From: Falciphora oryzae
Taxonomy: Eukaryota; Ascomycota; Sordariomycetes; Magnaporthales; Magnaporthaceae
NCBI GenBank assembly: GCA_000733355.1
Contig: JNVV01000038.1
Span: 1 to 64,000, forward strand
Reading direction: 5' to 3'
DNA: 64,000 bases
Position numbers and translations under genes: made by a program. The notes beneath the pieces were generated by a model, which was given only the letters and a program-made list of their open reading frames with translations, was not told the origin of the DNA and made no database searches. Below, piece after piece: positions 52,124 to 61,441 of this stretch. The stretch's first letter is position 1. Each line of letters starts with the position of its first letter.

Positions 52124-54051
52124 ATGGGAATTGGCCCCTACATCGGGACCTACACGGGCGGCGACAAGCTATCCAAGAAGACGGCGCGGCCCTCACGAAG
52201 GGGCGGTGGCATGCCCGCAATGAGAGGAGGAGACGCCGAGTACGGCGGGCGGCCGACGCTGCCGCGGCTGCTGGAGCGGCCGTGGGTGGCGCGGCTCATG
52301 GTGACGGCGCTGATGGCGCTACTACTCTTCGCCATCATCGGGTCCATCGTCTCGTGCATCGTCCTCAGCGGGGCGGTCGGCGTGCCCGAGATGTGCCTGG
52401 CGCAGTCGTTTATGTTTTTCGCTGTAAGTCTTTTCCTGTCCCCTATCTTGGCTGGGGAAAAAGCTAACCCCCGAGCCGCCGTCGCAGTGCATCCTGTCCC
52501 TCCTCTACTTCATCATGCACCTCGTGGCGGCGCGGCGCAACCTGCCGCTCGACAGGGCGCGGGCGCTGCAGCACCCGCTGCAGTCGTGGGCCGTAATCGT
52601 GGCGCGCATCGCCCTCGTCTTCTGGCTCGTGTCCATGGTGGCGGTGCCGGTGTCGTTCACCAAGCTCAACAAGGAGGACACCATGCGCATCCGGCCAGGC
52701 CATGTGGACCTGGTCGTGTGTGCGTTTGGTCTGTGAGTCTCCGCCATTCCCTCTCCTCCAAGCCTTGGGTGAGGGATGAAGCTGACACGATACGAAACCG
52801 CCTCGTCACAGGATCGCAATGCTCATCATCGTGTACGTGATCGAGTCCTCGGAGCGGCCCTTTACGCTTCCGCGCATCTCGCGCGATTACGACATGCCGC
52901 AGCCGGAGCATGTGATGTGCCGGATCAGCGCGCTGGGGCTGGACGTGGACGAGAAGGCGCCGCCGTCGCACCGGGCCAAGAGGTCGCGGGCCGGGTCGCT
53001 GGAGACGCTGGACGAGAAGTGCGAGTACGAGTACGCCGACGGCCTGACGCCGCTCGATATGGTCGGGCACGAGATCAGGGCCAACGGGCACTTTCCGAGC
53101 AATGGACAGCAACAACAACAGCAACACGCCAGGGCTACGAGCAGCAGCACAACGGCTAGCAGCGTCCGGGGTGGGACGGCGTCGTCGACACCGATGGGGC
53201 CGCGGTCCATGCCGACAGCAACAAAAACTGCTTCCACGACACCGACCAAGGCAAACACGGACCGGGCGCTGCCGCAGCAGCCAAAGCCGACATACGTGCC
53301 CCGGCTACGAGGGAACGGCGACAGCAAGGACGAGGAGGGCGCCAAGGAAAACAGGCCAGGATCAGCCCCAATGCCAACATCAAAACCCCGCCTGCTGGTA
53401 CCCGACGACAACGGCTGGAAATCGCAATGGAGTCAGCTCAAGGCGGATGCGGGGATCGAGTCGCAGGGCAGCACGCCGGCCATGAGCAGCACGGCCATGT
53501 TCTCGGGCGCGTCCATGATGCGGCGGGGGACGACGGGCAGCAGCAGTAGCAGCGGCAGCAGCACCCGACAACACACTTCCACCATGGGCCCCAGGACGAT
53601 GACGTCCAGGGCGAGCAGCGCGCACGCCGCACAAACACAGCAGACGCACTCGGCGATCCAGGCGAGCAACCCCGGCGGGCTGGGCTGGGACCCGCGGTAC
53701 GGCAACTGGCCGACGAGACAGCAGTCGCACCACCGGCCGAGGCCGCCAATGCATTACCCGCAGCGCCAGCACCAGTACTCCAGCCAGCAGCGACGGCCAC
53801 GGACGGGAGTCAGCAGCGTAAGGAGCAGCCCGCCGTCGCGTGGTGGGGTGCCGCAGCCCAGCGTGGACGCGGGGGTGGACAGGCGGCCCAGCGTGATGCC
53901 GGCGGGGTCTGTGTCGGCGAGACCGCGCGGGCACGACGTGTTTGGGCAGGCGGCGAGGCTGCTCAAGAGCCAGGGGCTGCCGCCGCGGCCTGTGGTGGTG
54001 GCCAAGGAGGAGCAGGGCAGGCAGCAAAGGGTGCCCGGGAGCTGGGAGTAG
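52124..54051 (+). CDS. Four-TM membrane protein with long disordered tail
   Basis: Exons 52124-52423, 52488-52732 and 52812-54051 (introns 64 and 79 nt; GTAAGT and GTGAGT donors, CTAAC branch in the first), 594 residues. Four hydrophobic segments: LMVTALMALLLFAIIGSIV, CILSLLYFIMHLVAA, WAVIVARIALVFWLVSMVAV and, after the third splice, FGLIAMLIIVYVIE. The remaining ~400 residues are a hydrophilic Ser/Thr/Gln/Pro-rich cytosolic tail with a poly-Gln run. Both introns fall in or beside membrane segments and restore them exactly, which supports the model. No family is recognised; the layout is common among fungal plasma-membrane proteins of unknown function. Confidence 0.78.
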
Positions 54052-54889
54052 AGGCTTAAGCTTGATGGTTGTCAATATAGTGTGATGGATCACGACGTAC
54101 AATAGATTAGAGAGATATCGAAGACTGTTTAGGTGCCGCTGCCACCCGAAATAAGGTTATGTCCAAACGTGGAAAAGCAAAGCCGGATATCGGTACCTAA
54201 ACTTACAGAACCTCGGCTATCGGTGCTTGCCGGCTGGAGTGACAGCACAAAATGGGCAGAGTGAAGCCCCACTCGACGAATCAGGGCCCCGGTTTTATCC
54301 AGCTTTCTCCTGTCGCTCGCATGATAAGGGTAAAGAGAAAAAAAAAAAAAAATTGTCGCACGCCCGCGATCCATCAATGGCTCCAGCCCCACGCGTTGAC
54401 CACGACCGGCAGCCCGAACGAGGGCCGCGACGTCATACAATGATCGCCAGGGCGGAGCGTATCCAGTGCTGCACCGCGCGCCGACCGACGACGACGAGTA
54501 GAAGCGCATTCCAATCGCCCGTCGCCCAGCAGCAGGCGCTGGTCCAGGACGAGGAGGAGGAGGAGGAGGAGCTGTCGCCAGGAGCAGCAGCAGCCCTTGT
54601 TCCAACATCCCCAGCTCGCATTCCCATCGTCACACCGCCGCCGCCCTCATAACAAACCTCACGAGTTCTTTGTGCCAGTCGTGTCAGCCACCACCACCAC
54701 TAGGCCAGAGTGCACTTGTTCTTTTTGCAACACCCCTGTCGGCCGTTTGTGCCACCACCGTCATCGACGTCTAGCGCGTACCACACAAACTACGGTAGAC
54801 AGTAGACGGGGCCGCCGACCCCCAGCCGACCCCCACCCATCTGCAAAACACGCCCGCCTCGCGCTGTCGTCGACCCCGACCCGCGCCAC
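54052..54889. other. Intergenic region / probable 5' leader, no gene seen
   Basis: About 0.84 kb with a 16-A run near 54338, a GAG-rich microsatellite near 54552 and CCACCA-rich tracts. No domain-bearing frame. It should include the leader of the zinc-cluster regulator. Confidence 0.5.
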
Positions 54890-57588
54890 ATGAGCGCGCC
54901 GTCGCCCGACCCGACGTCGCCGGCAGCCGTCGCAGGGGGCCCTGGCCCAGTGGCATCGCCGCCGTCAGCAGCAACAGCAGCGACGGCGGCAGCCCGGCCC
55001 CCCAAGCGCACCTCCAACACGTGCCTCACCTGCCGTGCGCGCAAGGTCCGCTGCGACGGCCGCCGCGATGTCTGCACCAACTGCGAGCGCCTGGGCTTTG
55101 GCTGCACCTACCACGATGCCCTGACCGCTCGGGGTCCCGCTGCCCCTGGATCGTCTCTGAGCCCCGCCGGGCCTGACGGGGAGTCGGCCATGTCCGCCCT
55201 GGCCCTGGCGCTTCCCCGTCGCCGCGTGCGCCTGGCCTGCGCCAACTGTCATTCGCGCAAGGCCCGCTGCAGCGGCTCGCTGCCCAAGTGCGACCGCTGC
55301 AAGGCCAGGGGCATCGAGTGTGTCTACCAGCCCGGCAAGCGCTCGCGGCCACCGGGCAGCTCCGCCGAGTCCGCCATGCCGGGTTACGGAGCAAACGGCA
55401 CTGCATCGCCTACTCCTCCCGGCGCCACCACTCCTCATGCCTCGGGAAGCAGGAATAGCAACAGCAACAACAGCCATTACCACAACAACAACATCATCAA
55501 CAACAACCACGCAGGAGGCGACGATCGCATGTCGGACCGCAGCCAGAGCCCGCTCTCGGACCACGCCGACGCCAACAGCATCACGAGCCCGAGCAACTTT
55601 GGCAGCGGCCACGAGCACGCCAGCGCCGTCGCCGAGGAGGTGCTCGAGTCCATGGCGCCGCGCGCCTTTGAGAACTTCTTCCGCCACGTCCACCACGTCG
55701 CCGTCTTCTCCTTCCTGCACCGCGCCTCGCTCATGCAGCGCTACCACGCCGGCCTGATCGACCGCGGCCTGCTCCTGGCCCTCGTCGGCATCACGTCGCT
55801 GCTGACCGACCTGGGCCCCGGCACGCGCGAGTACGGCGCCAAGTGCATCGACGAGGCCGAGGCCTCGGTCCTGCGCGAGCTCGACAAGCCGTCGACCCTC
55901 AAGCTGCAGACGCTCGTGCTCATTATCCGCCACCGCATCCTCAACCGCCGCTTCCCCTCGGCATTCATGCTGCACGCCGTCGCCTCGCGCTTCGCCGTGG
56001 CCCTGCGCCTCAACCACGAGAGTCCACGCCTCTGCTTTCTCGCCCAGGAGTCACGGCGCCGACTGATGTGGTCCGTCTACATGATCGACACGTCCATCGC
56101 TGCCGGCCACTCCGACTTTAGCCTCTGGGAGCAGCGGCCCTCTAGCATCCGCGTCCAACTGCCCTGCAACGAGCGCAACTTTGATTTTGACCTGCCCGAG
56201 GTCACGGAGCCGCTGGACCAGCCCCTTCCCGGACCGGGCAGTATGGCGCCACCTCCAATGTCGGAGAACATCGGCTTCCTCGCCCTTCACATCCGAGTGC
56301 ACCTCCTCCGCAGCCGCATTCTGCAGTACACAAGGGGCATGATCAACAACCCCAACCCAACACCCGAGCAGGTCGCTGCACTGCCCGCACGGTTCGCAGA
56401 GCTCGAGTCACAGCTGGGCGCCTTTGCCGCCCGGCTGCCCGTCTCGTTTGGTTGGTCGGAGGCCAATGTGCGGCTGCGGGCCTACTCGCCCCGGCTGTGC
56501 GTGTTCCTCATGACCCACGTCCTGTGGGAGCAGTGCCACCTGGACCTGTACCGCGTCGCCGCCCACGCGGGCGTGTCGCGCGATGCGTCGAGCGTGCTGC
56601 CGCGGGCGGTCATGGCGCAGATCGAGGCCAGCCACCCCGGCTTTGCCGACATCTGCCGCCGCCAGATATTCGAGCACGCCCGGGCCATGGCCGACATGTT
56701 CAGCCTGCTGCTGACGCTCGAGGGCGGGGGCGGCGTGCCCGTCACGGATCTGGACCTGCCGCTCAGCGTGTTCCAGTGCGCGCGCATGCTGTTCTTGTCG
56801 CTGCACACGAGCGGTGCCGACTTTGGCATCACAGCCGAGAGCGTTGCCGAGATGGGCAACGTGTGTTTGCAGGTGCTCAAGCAGGCCATGACTGCGCCCG
56901 CTGCCGTGGCAATAGTGAGTTCCTGTCTACCCGCCTGTCTCATTTCACTTCTCCCAACCCGTACTGACATCCCGTCTTTTAGCGCGCCGATCTCGAGAAG
57001 CTGCTCGAAAGCGGCATTCCCAGCGACCTTGTGCCGCCGCCCAACACAACCGACGCTCCTGAACCGACCGGGCTGGGCCAGCAGATGGCCCACTCGGCAA
57101 ACGCAGGCGCAACGCCGAATCCCATGCTCACACGCCACGGCCTGGGACCGATGCCCGGGTATGCAACGCCTGTCACGGCGTCTCCCCGGCCGATACAGAC
57201 CGCGGGCAGCGCAGCCTTAGCTGGCTTTGCGCACATGTCCGCCGGCTTCAACCCCAATCTACACACGGCACACGCACAGGCCCGGCCGTCATTATTATCT
57301 CAGCTGCCGCCGCTGCAACCTCCTGAAATGGCAGTAGCAGCAGCAGCAGCAGCAGCAGCAACACCAGGCACGACGATTGCGACGCCGCCGTCCTTCCTTG
57401 CAGGCGCACCACCTCAGCAGCAGCTCGACGGGCAGTCGCCGAACCGCGACTCGCAAGGGCCCCCGTCGCCACAGCGCAGCAACGCGTACCAGGACGAAGA
57501 GTTCAACTTCAACATCAGCCAGTACGACCCGTCCATGCCATGGAGCGAGTTCTTTGGCGGGAGCGGCGGGGTAGAGTTTCCAACGTGA
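54890..57588 (+). CDS. Transcription factor with two tandem Zn2Cys6 clusters
   Basis: Exons 54890-56914 and 56983-57588 (68-nt intron, GTGAGT donor, TTTTAG acceptor), 876 residues. Two complete zinc binuclear clusters lie 45 residues apart: Cys45-Cys72 (CLTCRARKVRC..CTNCERLGFGC) and Cys117-Cys144 (CANCHSRKARC..CDRCKARGIEC). An Asn/His-rich stretch follows. The middle region (about 255-600) matches the fungal-specific transcription-factor domain, with RRRLMWSVYMIDTSIA as its core. The C-terminus is Pro/Ala/Gln-rich and ends in an acidic-aromatic segment (EEFNFNISQYDPSMPWSEFF) that looks like an activation domain. The start is the first ATG ahead of the clusters. Most Gal4-class regulators have one cluster. 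Target genes are unknown; the neighbouring membrane-protein gene is a candidate. Confidence 0.88.
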
Positions 57589-58067
57589 TGGCCGATGGGC
57601 CAGTAGAAGAGATGTATGAGAGCGTGTTTTTGTACATAAATATTTCAATGTACCTACCATCTACCTATCATATGTGGCGTAGATGCTTTCAGTGCCAACA
57701 ATCTAGAAAGGCTCCCATCGGAGCTCAGCCAGCCAACCGCGTGATGGTGTCAGCCGGTCCAGCCATTCATGCATGTCTCGTGTGCCGGCTGCCTGCCAAG
57801 GAGCTGCAAGAGATCAGCCCAACGCGCAGGGGCGTCGTCATTGCAGCACAGTGGCCCCTGCGCTGTGGTGTGTGCTAACTCGTGCGTCACTTTAGCGCCT
57901 GATTGTGGGGCGCGCGACCCGACTGGAGTGGACGCATCATTTGATGTGCGCCGTCTGGATTGCGATTTCACTTGAGCTGCTTTCAAGTACAGCGGGCGTC
58001 CTCCACCTCCACAATCCCACAATCTTCTCCTGGTCTGTTCAGCACAAATCTCGACCCAAAAAAGACC

Positions 58068-59210
58068 ATGGCGGACCGCTCACCGTCCCCCCGCCAGCGC
58101 GAGGCGCGTCGCCCGCAGCTGCCCATCCACCGCTTCAGCTACCCGCAGCTCCTCATCGTACCCATCCTCCTGGCCGCCGGCTTCGTCGCCCTGACCGTCG
58201 TCCACTCCCTCCACGACGTCAACCCAGGCCTCCTCTACAGCCAGTGCCACGCGCGGTCCCGCGTGCCCTGGCTCAGCCGCGTGCCCCTCCTCGGCGCGCC
58301 GGCCTGCTACCTCGTCTCCTTCTTCCACGAGGCGCTCGCCTCGTCCCGCTCCGCCGCGTCCATGGCCGAGATCCTGTCCTTCATCGGCGGCCTGCTGACC
58401 CTCTCTACCCTCGAGGCCGCCCGCCTCTGCAACGCCTCGGCGAGCCTCATCGCCCACCCCACGGGGCCCTGGCTCGTCTTCAACCTGGCGGGCGGGCAGC
58501 TGGTCTGGGCGCTCGTCATCGTGCCCGCGTTCCTGCGCCGCGCAAAGGGCCTGGTCCCCGTCGACGAGGCGCCCGATGCCCGCCTGGCCGCCGACAGCCG
58601 CAACCTCGCCTTCGCCGCCGACTGCGCCGCCGTGCCGCTGGCCGTCGTCCTGGGCTTCGGCGTCCCCTCCGTAGCAATGCTGGTGGCCGACTCGCCCGCG
58701 GCAATTTTCGTCTGGCTCTTCTTCCCCGTCTACGTCGCCGCGGTCCGCCGCGCGGCCCGCTGGCTCCTCGTGCGGGGCAGCCCCGAACGCGCCGCCCCCA
58801 GCATCCGCCTGGAGACCAGCCGCCCCGCCCTGCTGGCCGTCTATGGCGCGCCCGTGCTGTGCTCCGCCGCAGCCCACGTCTGGAACCTGGCGGCCTTCTT
58901 CGGCGGCGCCGACGACCGCAGGGAGATGACGCGGTCAACCGTCAAGTTCATCGAGATCGACGCCGCCTTCATCGGGCTCACCGTGCTCTACTGGGTCCTG
59001 GCCGAGGGCGGCTGGCGGCCCGCGGCACTGATGGTGCTGGTCTCGGTCGTGCTGGGACCCGGGGCTGGGGTTTGTGCGGCTTGGGTGTATCGTGAGTGGA
59101 CTGCGCATGCGGCTGGGTTTGGTGAGGACGTTGGCGGCGCTGAGGAGGACCCGGAGCGGAGAGAGGGCGGGGATGCCGCTGCGGGCGAGGAGACGCCGCT
59201 GCTTGGGTAG
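58068..59210 (+). CDS. Polytopic membrane protein, AscI/AurD-like (low certainty)
   Basis: 380 residues, intronless, ATG 58068 (MADRSPSP); the upstream part of the frame has no supporting features. About eight hydrophobic segments, starting YPQLLIVPILLAAGFVALTVV. Motif-like stretches are FHEALASSRSAASMAEILSFIGGL, LIAHPTGPWLVFNLAGGQLVWALVIVPAFLRR and FVWLFFPVYVAAVRRAARW. From memory these resemble the membrane-bound AscI cyclase / AurD, CtvD hydrolase family of fungal terpenoid and polyketide pathways; I cannot verify this here. The C-terminal tail is acidic and ends EETPLLG, a dileucine-type sorting signal. No polyketide synthase or terpene synthase lies in the window, so a pathway role is inference. 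Confidence 0.55.
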   Translation: MADRSPSPRQREARRPQLPIHRFSYPQLLIVPILLAAGFVALTVVHSLHDVNPGLLYSQCHARSRVPWLSRVPLLGAPACYLVSFFHEALASSRSAASMAEILSFIGGLLTLSTLEAARLCNASASLIAHPTGPWLVFNLAGGQLVWALVIVPAFLRRAKGLVPVDEAPDARLAADSRNLAFAADCAAVPLAVVLGFGVPSVAMLVADSPAAIFVWLFFPVYVAAVRRAARWLLVRGSPERAAPSIRLETSRPALLAVYGAPVLCSAAAHVWNLAAFFGGADDRREMTRSTVKFIEIDAAFIGLTVLYWVLAEGGWRPAALMVLVSVVLGPGAGVCAAWVYREWTAHAAGFGEDVGGAEEDPERREGGDAAAGEETPLLG

Positions 59211-59978
59211 CGCGTTTTCAGGGATCCTGTCCATGCATGCTCGTCTGTTGTTTTCTTCTATGCTCTGTACCGTGATTGCTGTTCGTGTTTCGTACCTGTT
59301 CATTTTCGGACCGTCTCTGCATGGCAACTGTGCGGCGTTGATGTCATAGCCAAGGGTAAGAAGTAATCATAACATTCTGTTCGCTCGGAGCTCGCGTGGG
59401 GGGAACCACCCTCCAGCTCTTGGTCCCGTCAAATACTGGTCTTGTGGAGTGACCACACAAACGACCAGAGGGTGAATTAAATAGGCTTTATGGCTAATGA
59501 GGGAGGGGACTCTGAGCTGGAAAGGCCAACTTGGCGCTCGCGTTTCTCTTGGCCGGTTTGTCTTCATAAATATCCCCACACCTAATCCGTCCCGGATGCT
59601 TGGGAGTCCAAGATCGATCCCATGGCCCAATGCAACCCAGCTGGGCGTTGGCTTGGCCGTGATCCCCATCAGGCTGCGTTAAAATGCCCGTAATGAAGCT
59701 CGCTCGGTCGAGCACGTCTTTTTTCACTAATACCGGCATGCCATTTGTGCTTCCCAGCGGGAACACGACCCCAGTCCTGAGTCTCACGGAGCAGAAAGCA
59801 ATGCAGTCTTTACGGGCAGAGAAGCAAAAACCCGCTGTTTCCGATGCTGAACGCCCGACTTTTACGTGTCCCAAAATGTATGTCATGAAATAACCCGCTC
59901 CTAATCAGTACACCTTTGCCGTGGGCATGGTCCCCGCCATACCAGCCCCTACTTCTAGTCGTCCTGTGGCCTTGCTCC
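59211..59978. other. Intergenic region between convergent genes, no gene seen
   Basis: 770 bp of 3' flanks. The short frames present lack any motif. Confidence 0.5.
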
Positions 59979-61441
59979 TCATACTGCGTCCGGCAGCCTG
60001 ACGGCAATATCGCCAGACTGCGTAATGTAACGGACCCAGGGGAGAGAAGGGTATTGCAGCTGGGAGAGGTTAGCACGTCGCGACGCCAGAGGGAGAGATA
60101 CGAGGAGAAACTAACCTTTGGTTCTGTAATCTTCAGGTACCTGACCTGGATGCCGCTCGTGGTGAAATACGGAATCTCAAACTTGACTTGGATAGGCCTC
60201 TTGGCGCCCTTGTTGCCGACGCCGCCCATGCTGCCACCAAAACCACCCGTCATGCCGCCGCCGTGCTCGTCGTCGCCACGAACGCTGGGCAGGCCCAGCT
60301 CGGCGCGCATCAAAAACTCCTTGCTGCCGCCAAACTGCTTGATCTTCCAGACGATGGCGCTCTGCTCCGGGGCGTAGTGGACGCTCCCCACGTTCGTGCG
60401 GAAGCGCGGCGTGTCGGCGTCGTCGGGCACGGGCACAATGATCTCGACGTTGTTGGCCGTGGACCGGCGCTTGAATTGGGCGCGGGCCTTGAGCATATAC
60501 TCGATGCGTGAGCCGCTGTGCGACTCGACGACGCACTCGACCCAGATCAGCGGCTTGACCTGGGTGTTGAGCCGGTAGCTCATCAGCTCGAACTCGCCGT
60601 CGGGCGGGATGAAGCTGATGGTGCGGTCGTTCTCGAAGCGCGACAGGCGCACGCACTGGTGGAACTTGACGTCCTCCATCTCGATGGCCTTGCCGCGCGT
60701 GGTGCGGCCCGTCGTCTCGAACATGACCTTGTCGTTGAGCCCCAGGCGCAGCTCGGGCATTCCCGACAGGTAGCACTTCATCTTGATGGCGCCCAGGATC
60801 TCGGACCGCAGCACGTTACCGTTGGCCGACACGAGCAGGTTGAGCGACTCGACCACGTCCAGGAACACCTCGTTCTTGCGGTAGCGGATGCCCTCGGACC
60901 GCCAGCTGACGGCGTTGGTGACGGCAATGGGCGGGCGCGCCTGGATCTCGAGCTTGTGCGACTCCTGCGTGATGTACTCCTGCAGGATCTTGGACTCGGT
61001 CGTCTGCGGGTAGCCAAAGTCCATCATCTCGTCCAGCAGCTCGTAGATGATGACAAAGTTGTCTCGTATCGACTCCTCCTCGAGCGCCTTGAAGTACTCG
61101 GTGAAGACCTCGACGATCTTGTGTAGGAACAGCAGGATCTCGGCCGCGTTGGTGTTGCGCTTGGTCAGCGCCAGCAGGTACAGGTTGTTGTGCCTGATGT
61201 AGAGGTAGTTGATGCCCTCGTGCGAGAAGCACGGCGGCACGGCCGACGACTCTTCTTCGGCTTCGCTGAGGAGGATGGGGAACTTTTCGACGGCCGACAT
61301 GGGGATGTCTCCCCGGTAGTTTCTGGCAAGGAGGGTCTTGGGGGGGTCGGACGTTAGCACCTGGGAGGCAGGCTAAACAGATGCGCAGCTTTATGAACTG
61401 ACCTTGCCCTTGAGGTCGAGAAAGAATATTGCCGACGCCAT
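59979..61441 (-). CDS. APM1: AP-1 clathrin adaptor complex mu subunit
   Basis: Exons 61441-61403 (MASAIFFLDLKGK), 61336-60116 and 60059-59979, introns 66 and 56 nt. The first intron ends at CCCCAAG just after a CTAAC branch point; the nearer CAG at 61361 would add eight residues that the family lacks. Product 446 residues. The N-terminal longin-like domain (TLLARNYRGDIPMS) packs in the AP-1 core. The mu-homology domain from about 160 (WRSEGIRYRKNEVFLDVVESL) binds YxxPhi cargo signals. C-terminal exon 3 reads LQYPSLPWVRYITQSGDI, the strand completing that pocket. RNNLYLLALTKRNTNAA-type sequence and the GMPELRLGLNDKV block identify AP-1 rather than AP-2. It acts at the trans-Golgi network and endosomes. 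A Gly/Met-rich insertion (about 365-385) interrupts the mu domain. Confidence 0.95.

Noticed and set aside
61361..61402. 42-nt first intron for APM1 ending at the CAG before GTGCTAACG
   Set aside because: Too short, and it would insert eight residues absent from the family; the CTAAC downstream works as branch point for the later CCCCAAG acceptor.
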